Shown: in pieces, positions 1 to 5,535 of the stretch | How the letters are laid out: every line of letters begins with the position of its first letter | Position numbering within the stretch: position 1 is the stretch's first letter | NCBI GenBank assembly: GCA_903957405.1 | Contig: CAJBPC010000631.1 | Location: forward strand, 1 to 6,377 | Direction of reading: 5' to 3' | Origin: an uncultured bacterium | GTDB taxonomy: Bacteria > Bacteroidota > Bacteroidia > Chitinophagales > Chitinophagaceae | DNA length: 6,377 nt | Notes under the pieces: model-generated | Databases searched by the model: none | What the model saw: the letters and a program-made list of their open reading frames with translations, nothing else | What the model was told of the DNA's origin: nothing | Translations under genes and position numbers: made by a program

Positions 1-112
1 CTTTTGAGAAGTACCCCTACTTTTGAGAAGTACCCCTACTTTTGAGAAGTACCCCTACTTTTGAGAAGTACCCCCACTCTTGAGAAGTACCCCTACTTTT
101 GAGAAGTACCCC
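1..112. repeat. Tandem array of six 19-bp repeats, each with a short dyad; cut by the left edge
   Basis: The core GAGAAGTACCCC starts at 6, 25, 44, 63, 82 and 101, an exact 19-bp period. Each complete unit contains the inverted repeat TACTT-TTGAG-AAGTA (for example 18-32, 37-51, 56-70, 94-108). Copy 1 lacks the left arm start because the window begins there, so the array probably continues outside. Copy 5 has two T-to-C changes (75 and 79) that break two stem pairs; all other copies are identical over the core. The last copy ends at 112, where the expected T at 113 is an A. No ORF with credible coding signal runs through it. It could be iteron-like protein binding sites, the repeated end of an insertion sequence, or a simple minisatellite. 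The repeat is certain; its function is unknown. Confidence 0.95.
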
Positions 113-126
113 ACCCTTGGAGGGTG
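112..126. repeat. Small perfect hairpin at the edge of the repeat array
   Basis: CACCCT (112-117) and AGGGTG (121-126) are perfect inverted repeats around a 3-nt loop TGG. The hairpin abuts the last 19-bp repeat. No T-run follows on either strand, so it does not look like an intrinsic terminator. It may belong to the same element as the array. A 6-bp stem can also arise by chance. Confidence 0.4.
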
Positions 127-310
127 CCACCTACCGCACGCACTCCGAAAGCGCTATGATCACAATTACCTTGACTCCATTGGAAGTGTGTCCTGTAGCC
201 AAGCGCTAAAATGTGCGCAAATCCTTTCATAGAGTCGCAGCCAAAAGGCAGCCCATGATGCTGTTGATATGCATCCGGAATCCTGCACGTCGGCACACAC
301 AGAAACAAAA
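127..310. other. Intergenic stretch without a supported gene
   Basis: This stretch lies between the repeat array and the terminator of the uronate operon. Short open frames cross it on the minus strand, but they run into the repeats or the terminator, have low-complexity or cysteine-rich translations, and resemble no family I know. The octamer AAGCGCTA occurs twice (149-156 and 201-208), each time containing the palindrome AGCGCT, but this is too little to call a site. I see no tRNA or convincing promoter. Confidence 0.6.
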
Positions 311-356
311 AAGACCAACAGCTTCGGCCAATAAATCGACAGAAACTGTTGGTCTT
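301..356 (-). terminator. Rho-independent terminator at the end of the uronate operon
   Basis: AAGACCAACAG (311-321) and CTGTTGGTCTT (346-356) form a perfect 11-bp inverted repeat with a 24-nt loop. Read on the minus strand, the stem ends in GGTCTT and continues as TTTTGTTTCT (310 down to 301), giving a run of six T. The stem starts 19 nt after the exuT stop codon, which is the usual distance. The loop is longer than typical, but the perfect stem plus T-run makes this the most likely 3' end of the exuT transcript. Confidence 0.85.
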
Positions 357-375
357 GCAGAAAGATCAAGACTCT

Positions 376-1737
376 TTAAAGATCTGTAATAGGCTTGTAT
401 TTCGGTACGAGGATCTTCATCACCACCCAAGCGATCAGGTATGCCACGGCACAAAAGGTGAACATGATGGTGTAGCCGGTCTCGATATGGCCAAGGGCCT
501 TGTAGTGGTCGAAGAGTGCGCCACCGATCTTGGTGACGATGACACCACCCAGACCGCCAGCCATGCCGCCTATGCCGACAACGCTTCCGACGGCTTTCTT
601 GGGGAACATGTCACTCACCGTCGTGAAGATATTGGCGCTCCAGGCCTGGTGTGCGGAGGCACCGATGCCGATCAGCAAAACAGGCATCCAAAAGCTGATG
701 CCGCCCAATGGTTGCGCGGCTAGGACTACCAGCGGGATCACTGCGATCAGCAGCATGGCACGCATCCTGCCGTCATAAGGTTTGTATCCCTTGTTGATGA
801 AATATACCGGAAAGAACCCACCACCGATGCTGCCGAACATCGTCATGCTGTAGAGTACCGTCAACGGCAGCATGATATCCGTGCCGGTCATTTGGTACTG
901 ATCCTTCAGGTAGGCGGGAAGCCAGAAGAGGAAGAACCACCAGACGCCATCCGTCATGAACTTCCCGAAGGTGAAGGCCCATGTTTGTTTATAGGTCAAC
1001 AGTTTCAGCCAAGATACGCTCTGAACGGGCGCATCTCCGGCGGGGGCAGGATCTTCCTGATCGCTGTTGATGTATTCGAGTTCCGCGGCGGAGATTCTTT
1101 TCTGTTCATGCGGTTTTTGGTAGTAATGCAACCAGAAGAAAAGCCAGAGGAAACCGATGCCGCCTATGATCAGGAAGGCCGCCTGCCAGCCCCATTGTTT
1201 TTCGATCCAGGGAACGGACAAAGGCGCGAGGATCGCACCGACATTCGCACCGGAGTTGAAGATGCCCGTGGCGAAGGACCTTTCCTTTTTGGGGAAGTAT
1301 TCCGCCGTGGCTTTGATGGCTGCGGGGAAGTTGCCGGCTTCTCCGACGGCAAGCACCGCCCTGGAGAACATGAAGCCCAGCACGGAAGCAGGAACGGCGG
1401 CGATGCCAGCCCATCCGAATGCTGCCAGCATGCCATCTCCGATCGGTATGGAGAATGCATGCACGATGGCACCGATGCTCCACAGGACGATCGCCCAGGT
1501 ATACCCCTTCCGGGTACCCATCTTGTCGACGATCCTTCCCGCAAAAAGCATCGAGATCGCATAGGTGAACTGGAATGTCGAGGCGATGTTCGCATACTGG
1601 CTGTTCGTCCATCCGAACAGGTCTTCCAGTGAAGGTTTCAGCAGACTCAAGACCTGACGGTCGAGATAATTGACCGTTGTCGCGAAGAAAAGCAGGCTGC
1701 AAATGGTCCACCTGTAACTACCTATGGTTTGCTTCAT
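376..1737 (-). CDS. exuT: MFS hexuronate transporter (ExuT-like, anion:cation symporter family)
   Basis: The 453-residue product is an inner-membrane permease of the major facilitator superfamily, expected to import glucuronate and/or galacturonate with protons. Visible marks are NYLDRQ at residues 23-28 in the first helix, the motif-A-like loop GRIVDKMGTRKGY at 67-79, the family block RAVLAVGEAGNFPAAIKA (126-143) followed by EYFPKKER, a hydrophilic central loop at about 205-245 between the two six-helix halves, and HQAWSANIFTTVSDMFPK at 363-380. These blocks match E. coli ExuT and related ACS-family transporters, and the length is normal. The ATG at 1737 begins directly before the first membrane segment; no strong Shine-Dalgarno is seen. 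It is the last gene of the operon, 47 bp after kdgA, and a terminator follows 19 nt after its stop. The exact substrate cannot be read from sequence; neighbouring uxaC and uxuA point to hexuronates. Confidence 0.9.
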   Translation of the reverse strand: MKQTIGSYRWTICSLLFFATTVNYLDRQVLSLLKPSLEDLFGWTNSQYANIASTFQFTYAISMLFAGRIVDKMGTRKGYTWAIVLWSIGAIVHAFSIPIGDGMLAAFGWAGIAAVPASVLGFMFSRAVLAVGEAGNFPAAIKATAEYFPKKERSFATGIFNSGANVGAILAPLSVPWIEKQWGWQAAFLIIGGIGFLWLFFWLHYYQKPHEQKRISAAELEYINSDQEDPAPAGDAPVQSVSWLKLLTYKQTWAFTFGKFMTDGVWWFFLFWLPAYLKDQYQMTGTDIMLPLTVLYSMTMFGSIGGGFFPVYFINKGYKPYDGRMRAMLLIAVIPLVVLAAQPLGGISFWMPVLLIGIGASAHQAWSANIFTTVSDMFPKKAVGSVVGIGGMAGGLGGVIVTKIGGALFDHYKALGHIETGYTIMFTFCAVAYLIAWVVMKILVPKYKPITDL

Positions 1738-1784
1738 CGTTTGGCTTTGAATCCCGGCTGGGGGTGTAAAAAAAAAGTATCCGC

Positions 1785-2447
1785 TTAGTTCCGAACGGCG
1801 TGTATGATCTCCAAGACCGTTCTGGTATCGGCTTCCATTGCGGCATAATCCCTTGCCTCCATGAGTTTCTTGCTGATGAGCTTGCTACCCATCCCGACGG
1901 CGCAAACGCCCGACTTGAACCAAGCGGAGATGTTTTCGCGGGTGGTATCCACACCGCCTGTGGGCATGAACAGCAACTTGGGGAATATCTCCTTGATGGA
2001 TGAAAGGAATTCGGGACCGAGCATGTTGCCGGGAAATAGTTTGATGAAATGAATGCCTGCGTTCTCCGCCGCGATGATCTCTGTCGGCGTCATGCAACCC
2101 GGCGCGTAGAAGACATCTCCCGCCACACAATGGGCGGCCACTTCCGGCACAAAACCGGGACTCACTAAAAAATCAGCTCCGGCGGCCAGATAATCCTTGG
2201 CCTGCTGCAGGTTTTTGATGGTACCTACACCCATCAGCAGTCCGGGCATCTCCGCATCTCTGACTGCGACCATGCTCTTGAAATTCGCCAGAGCGGCCTC
2301 TCCCCTATTGGTATATTCCACGGCTTTGATGCCGGCACGGTAGATGGCTTTCAGCGTTTCGAGGCTCACTTCTTCGCTCGGATTGAAATAGAGTGGCAGG
2401 ATGCCCTGTGCGACAATGGCGTCGGATACACGATGTGTTCTGCTCAT
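1785..2447 (-). CDS. kdgA: 2-dehydro-3-deoxy-phosphogluconate (KDPG) aldolase
   Basis: The 220-residue product is a cytoplasmic class I aldolase that splits KDPG into pyruvate and glyceraldehyde-3-phosphate, the last step of the uronate route. By alignment from memory with E. coli Eda, Glu44 in VEYTNRG is the catalytic base and Lys136 in HFIKLFPG forms the Schiff base. Other family marks are MGVGTI (72-77), FLVSPGF (93-99), YAPGCMTPTE (114-123) and the phosphate-binding PTGGV (162-166). The EYTNRG variant, where E. coli has EVTLRT, is common in Bacteroidota homologues. The length is normal. The start at 2447 gives the usual N-terminus. The gene is 87 bp downstream of the yhcH-like gene with an intrinsic terminator in that gap, and 47 bp upstream of exuT. 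Some homologues also accept 4-hydroxy-2-oxoglutarate; that cannot be judged here. The symbol eda is equally used. Confidence 0.93.
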   Translation of the reverse strand: MSRTHRVSDAIVAQGILPLYFNPSEEVSLETLKAIYRAGIKAVEYTNRGEAALANFKSMVAVRDAEMPGLLMGVGTIKNLQQAKDYLAAGADFLVSPGFVPEVAAHCVAGDVFYAPGCMTPTEIIAAENAGIHFIKLFPGNMLGPEFLSSIKEIFPKLLFMPTGGVDTTRENISAWFKSGVCAVGMGSKLISKKLMEARDYAAMEADTRTVLEIIHAVRN

Positions 2448-2468
2448 AACATGGATTGTATCACAAAG

Positions 2469-2512
2469 AAAAAAAACAAGGATAAAGGGCGAAGGCGGCC
2501 TGCGATCCTTGT
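2469..2512 (-). terminator. Internal Rho-independent terminator between the yhcH-like gene and kdgA
   Basis: On the minus strand ACAAGGAT (2512-2505) and ATCCTTGT (2483-2476) form a perfect 8-bp stem around a 21-nt GC-rich loop, followed by a T-run whose first T is the last stem base (eight T, 2476-2469). The loop can form a further 3-bp GGC/GCC stem. The hairpin begins 22 nt after the yhcH-like stop and ends 21 nt before the kdgA start. The architecture fits an intrinsic terminator or attenuator that reduces or blocks read-through into kdgA-exuT. I could not find a clear Bacteroidota-type promoter (TTTG / TAnnTTTG with proper spacing) after it. Confidence 0.75.
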
Positions 2513-2534
2513 CTTTCCTCCGTTGCGATGGTCT

Positions 2535-2984
2535 TTAGATTTTTACTTTGATGACAAGTTTCTTTATTTCCCCCTCACCGATCATGGGCGCGTGCACATC
2601 CTCCGGAAAGAAGACTGCGAACTGACCGGGCTGCAACTGAAAAAAGGTATCGGCCGCATCCTGGTAGAACTGCACGTCCTTTTCGGCGTTGAAGTCTCCG
2701 TTGGGCAGGATGCAAGCGGAACGGGGCTTCCAGCCGAATGTCTCGACACCACTGATGCAGAGTTGTATGTCGATGTGCTGATCATGGCACTCGAACTTTG
2801 CGAGGCTGGCTTCCTTCGTCTTGCCCTGAGCGGTGCTGATGATCGTCCGGAGTCCTTCGGAGATCTCACCCTTTCCGTCAGGCGCATTCATGAGGTCGGC
2901 GTCGTTGACATACTCGAATGCCTGGCCGAAGAGCGGATGGCAGGAGAGATACCGGGAGGCGTTCTGAATCGTATCGATGATCAT
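2535..2984 (-). CDS. YhcH/YjgK/YiaL family protein (DUF386, cupin-like)
   Basis: The 149-residue product has the normal length of this family. Marks are FECHDQHIDIQL at residues 64-75, corresponding to the conserved E-x-H...IDI block, ISGVE (77-81), and FFPEDVHAP at 125-133, with a lysine-rich hydrophobic end. Glu65, His70, Asp72, Gln74 and His131 are candidate metal or sugar ligands in the cupin-like barrel (inference). Members sit in sialate, uronate and pentose operons (YhcH, YiaL) or accompany evolved beta-galactosidase (EbgC). Their biochemical role is not well settled; sugar anomer or ring-form handling has been proposed. Here it lies between kdgK (42-bp gap) and kdgA, so a role in uronate or KDG metabolism is likely. 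A probably soluble protein without signal peptide. The ATG at 2984 fits the typical MI-I-D start of the family. Confidence 0.88.
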   Translation of the reverse strand: MIIDTIQNASRYLSCHPLFGQAFEYVNDADLMNAPDGKGEISEGLRTIISTAQGKTKEASLAKFECHDQHIDIQLCISGVETFGWKPRSACILPNGDFNAEKDVQFYQDAADTFFQLQPGQFAVFFPEDVHAPMIGEGEIKKLVIKVKI

Positions 2985-3026
2985 TTTCTTTGTATTTATT
3001 TTACACGTATCGGTGATATGATGGGA

Positions 3027-4052
3027 TCAGCGCTGTACCCGGCCGCTACCGTCACCTTTCATGAGGTCCTTCACATCGCCGAGGGTGGCGTGATTCAGAT
3101 CTCCCGGAATGGTGTGTTTGAGGGCACTGGCCGCTACTCCGAACTCGGCGGCATCCGGCATGGACATGCCCGTCACCAGTCCATAGATCAGACCACTGGC
3201 GAAGGAGTCGCCGCTGCCGACGCGGTCGATGATGCGCACTTCATATTTTTTCGTATGGTGGAAGTCGTTGCCGTCGTAGACCAGCGCACTCCAGCCGTTG
3301 TCGCTCGCGCTATGGCTCTCGCGCAATGAGGACGCGATGAATTTGAAGCCGAACTTCTCCTTCATCTGGCGGAAGACATCCTTGTATCCATCCAGATTCA
3401 GTTCGCCCTTGGTGACATCGGTATCTGCCGCTTTGAAGCCAAGGGTGGTGTCGGCGTCTTCTTCATTACCGATGCACACGTCGACATAATGACAGAGTTT
3501 CGTCATCACTTCCCGGGCTTTCTCCTTGCTCCACAGCTTTTTCCGGTAGTTCAGGTCGATGCTCGTGGTGATGCCCTTGGCGCGTGCCGCTTTCAGTGCG
3601 GCTTCTGTGAGGAACGCCGCCTTGTCGCTCAGCGCGGGCGTGATGCCCGTGGTATGAAACCAAACGGCGCCTTCGAGGATGCTGTCCCAGTCGAATTCTT
3701 CAGGATTCACATCCGCAATGGATGCCCCTGCACGGTCATACACGACCTGGGAGGCCCGCATGCTGGCGCCCGTCTCCAGGAAATAGATCCCCAGCCTGTC
3801 ACCGCCGCGGGCGATGAACTGCGTGTCCACACCATAGCGACGCATGTGGTTGATGGCACTCTGACCGATCGGGTTATTCGGGACCTTGGTAACGAAAGTG
3901 CCGTTTAGCCCATAATTGCATAGGGCTGCGGCGACATTGGCTTCCCCGCCGCCGTAGGTGACGTCAAAGGCGTCAGCCTGTACAAAACGCTTGTGGTCGG
4001 GGGTTGACAAACGGAGCATGATCTCTCCGAGGGTAACGACTTTTTTTGACAT
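3027..4052 (-). CDS. kdgK: 2-keto-3-deoxygluconate kinase (PfkB family)
   Basis: The 341-residue product is a cytoplasmic ribokinase/PfkB-type sugar kinase. It is expected to phosphorylate KDG, the UxuA product, to KDPG, the KdgA substrate. Sequence marks are the start VVTLGEIMLRLS, the glycine-rich substrate motif GGGEANVAAALCNYG (34-48), DLNYRKKLW (166-174), GNEEDAD (195-201), and the PfkB signature DRVGSGDSFASGLIYG (276-291), in which Asp282 is the catalytic base and GSGD forms the anion hole. The length is normal and the frame intact. The short tail after residue 330 is polar and probably not important. The gene lies 58 bp after uxaC, a gap that is AT-rich, and 42 bp before the yhcH-like gene. 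PfkB specificity is hard to read from sequence; the KDG assignment combines the motif style with the operon context. A 2-keto-3-deoxygalactonate or fructokinase activity is less likely. Confidence 0.9.
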   Translation of the reverse strand: MSKKVVTLGEIMLRLSTPDHKRFVQADAFDVTYGGGEANVAAALCNYGLNGTFVTKVPNNPIGQSAINHMRRYGVDTQFIARGGDRLGIYFLETGASMRASQVVYDRAGASIADVNPEEFDWDSILEGAVWFHTTGITPALSDKAAFLTEAALKAARAKGITTSIDLNYRKKLWSKEKAREVMTKLCHYVDVCIGNEEDADTTLGFKAADTDVTKGELNLDGYKDVFRQMKEKFGFKFIASSLRESHSASDNGWSALVYDGNDFHHTKKYEVRIIDRVGSGDSFASGLIYGLVTGMSMPDAAEFGVAASALKHTIPGDLNHATLGDVKDLMKGDGSGRVQR

Positions 4053-4110
4053 ATGCGTAGTATTGATATTTAGTTAAACGTAAAAATAGACCGTCTTGCC
4101 GGTGTTATTG

Positions 4111-5535
4111 TCAAGATGCGGAGGGATCGGTTTCCTGCCAGTTGAAATAATCCCGGGCGTTGTTGTAGCTGATGTCCCGGACCATGCCACCGATCCATTC
4201 GAGGTCATTCGGAAGTTCTCCGTTCTCGATCTCTTCTCCTAAGATGTTGCAAAGTATCCGCCTGAAATATTCATGCCGGGGGAATGAGAGGAAGCTGCGG
4301 CTATCCGTGAGCATGCCCACGAATCGGCTGATCAGTCCCATGTTGCTGAGGGCGTTCATCTGCTTGATCATACCGTCCTTTTGGTCCATGAACCACCAGC
4401 CGGAGCCCCATTGGATCTTGCCTGCTGAGCTGCCGTCGTTGAAGTTTCCGATCATGGAGGCCATGAGTTCGTTATCCGCCGGATTGAGGTTGTAGAGGAT
4501 GGTTTTTGCCAGCTTGTCGTCTCGGTCGAGCCGGTCAAGGAAACGCACCAGCGAACGGCCTTGCGGGAAATCACCGATGCTGTCCCATCCGTTATCCGGA
4601 CCGAGTTTCGCGAGCATCCGTGAGTTGTTATTGCGCAGTGCCCCCAGGTGATACTGCTGCACGAAACCCTGTTCATGATCCCACTCCGCGAAGGTATGCA
4701 GCATCGCGGATTTGAATATGAGGATCTCTTCCTTGTCGGGTTGTACCCCCGATCGGATCTTGTCGAAGATGGCGGATACTTTTGCGGGGGTGTATTCCTC
4801 CGCAAGGATCTGTTCCAGGCCGTGGTCGCTGACCTTGCAGCCATTGGCTACAAAGAACGCATGCCGGCTCTTCAGCGCGTCAAGGTATTCCGTGAAATGC
4901 GTGATGGAGATGCCCGATGCCTGCTCCAGCAGCGCGAGGTATTTGTTGAAGGTCGGCGCATGATCGACATTCATCGCCTTATCCGGCCGAAAGGCGGGCA
5001 GGACGCGGATCTGCCAGTTGTCCTCGCGGATCTTCCGGTGGTGTTCGAGGGAGTCGACAGGGTCGTCTGTGGTGCAGACCACCCGCAGGTTCATGCGCTC
5101 CAACAGCCTGCGGACGCTGAAGTCTGCGGACTGAAGCATTTCGCGTGTCTGGTCGAAGATGCGATCCGCATTCTGACCATTCAGCACTTCATCGATTCCG
5201 AAGTAGCGTTGCAGTTCGAGGTGCGTCCAGTGATAGAGCGGATTTCGCATCGTGTAGGGCACCGTCTCGGCCCATTTGCGAAATTTCTCCCGGTCCGTCG
5301 CAGCTCCGGTGATGAATGCCTCCGGCACGCCGTTGGTGCGCATCGCCCGCCATTTGTAGTGGTCGCCGTAGAGCCATAGCTGGGTGATGTTCTCGAAACG
5401 CCTGTCCTCCGCCATTTCATTGGGGGGAAGGTGGTTGTGGTAGTCGATGATCGGCATGCCCTTCGCATGCTCGTGGTAAAGGTATTCCGCCGTCTTGTTT
5501 GAAAGTAGAAAATTCCCGTCTAGAAACTTCTTCAT
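4111..5535 (-). CDS. uxaC: Glucuronate/galacturonate isomerase (uronate isomerase)
   Basis: The 474-residue product converts D-glucuronate to D-fructuronate and D-galacturonate to D-tagaturonate, the entry step after uptake. It belongs to the amidohydrolase-superfamily uronate isomerases and aligns along its whole length with E. coli UxaC (470 residues). Marks are the metal-site motif DYHNHLPP (31-38), GDHYKWRAMRTNGV (57-70), NPLYHWTHLEL (98-108), CTTDDPVDSLEHH (154-166), GCKVSDH (232-238), QQYHLGALRNNN (293-304), GSGWWF (377-382) and LTDSRSFLSFPRHEYFRRI (409-427). It is cytoplasmic. The start ATG overlaps the uxuA stop as ATGA (5535-5532), which strongly supports this start and suggests translational coupling. 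No good Shine-Dalgarno precedes it. The last few residues after NARDYF are variable in the family. Confidence 0.97.
   Translation of the reverse strand: MKKFLDGNFLLSNKTAEYLYHEHAKGMPIIDYHNHLPPNEMAEDRRFENITQLWLYGDHYKWRAMRTNGVPEAFITGAATDREKFRKWAETVPYTMRNPLYHWTHLELQRYFGIDEVLNGQNADRIFDQTREMLQSADFSVRRLLERMNLRVVCTTDDPVDSLEHHRKIREDNWQIRVLPAFRPDKAMNVDHAPTFNKYLALLEQASGISITHFTEYLDALKSRHAFFVANGCKVSDHGLEQILAEEYTPAKVSAIFDKIRSGVQPDKEEILIFKSAMLHTFAEWDHEQGFVQQYHLGALRNNNSRMLAKLGPDNGWDSIGDFPQGRSLVRFLDRLDRDDKLAKTILYNLNPADNELMASMIGNFNDGSSAGKIQWGSGWWFMDQKDGMIKQMNALSNMGLISRFVGMLTDSRSFLSFPRHEYFRRILCNILGEEIENGELPNDLEWIGGMVRDISYNNARDYFNWQETDPSAS

Noticed and set aside
1..112. CRISPR array
   Set aside because: The unit period is 19 bp with no unique spacers; the repeats are contiguous.
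93..454. Three short minus-strand frames (93-308, 166-369, 227-454) in the left intergenic region
   Set aside because: They overlap one another, the terminator, the exuT end or the repeat array, and have no family resemblance or start signal.
892..1632. Plus-strand open frame of 246 codons opposite exuT
   Set aside because: Antisense to a clear transporter gene; translation is rich in Gly, Arg and Asp with no domain or membrane pattern.
1768..1776. Run of nine A (nine T on the minus strand) between kdgA and exuT as a possible terminator
   Set aside because: The sequence before it on the minus strand forms only about 3 bp of plausible stem with a usable loop, so there is no convincing hairpin; left as a homopolymer.
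2450..2460. Extended -10-like TGATACAAT just upstream of kdgA on the minus strand
   Set aside because: It is too close to the ATG, lacks a correctly spaced -35, and sigma-70 style boxes are not the usual promoter form in Bacteroidota.
2433..3329. Long plus-strand open frame of 298 codons opposite the yhcH-like gene and kdgK
   Set aside because: It lies antisense to two well-recognised genes, crosses their intergenic gap and the internal terminator, and its translation matches no family I recognise. It is a codon-bias shadow.
4081..4116. Weak inverted repeat TCTTG/CAAGA between uxaC and kdgK
   Set aside because: Five base pairs around a 13-nt loop, partly inside the uxaC end, with the T-rich stretch displaced; not enough for a terminator.
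4648..5379. Plus-strand open frame of 243 codons opposite uxaC
   Set aside because: Antisense to a fully conserved enzyme gene; no recognisable motif.
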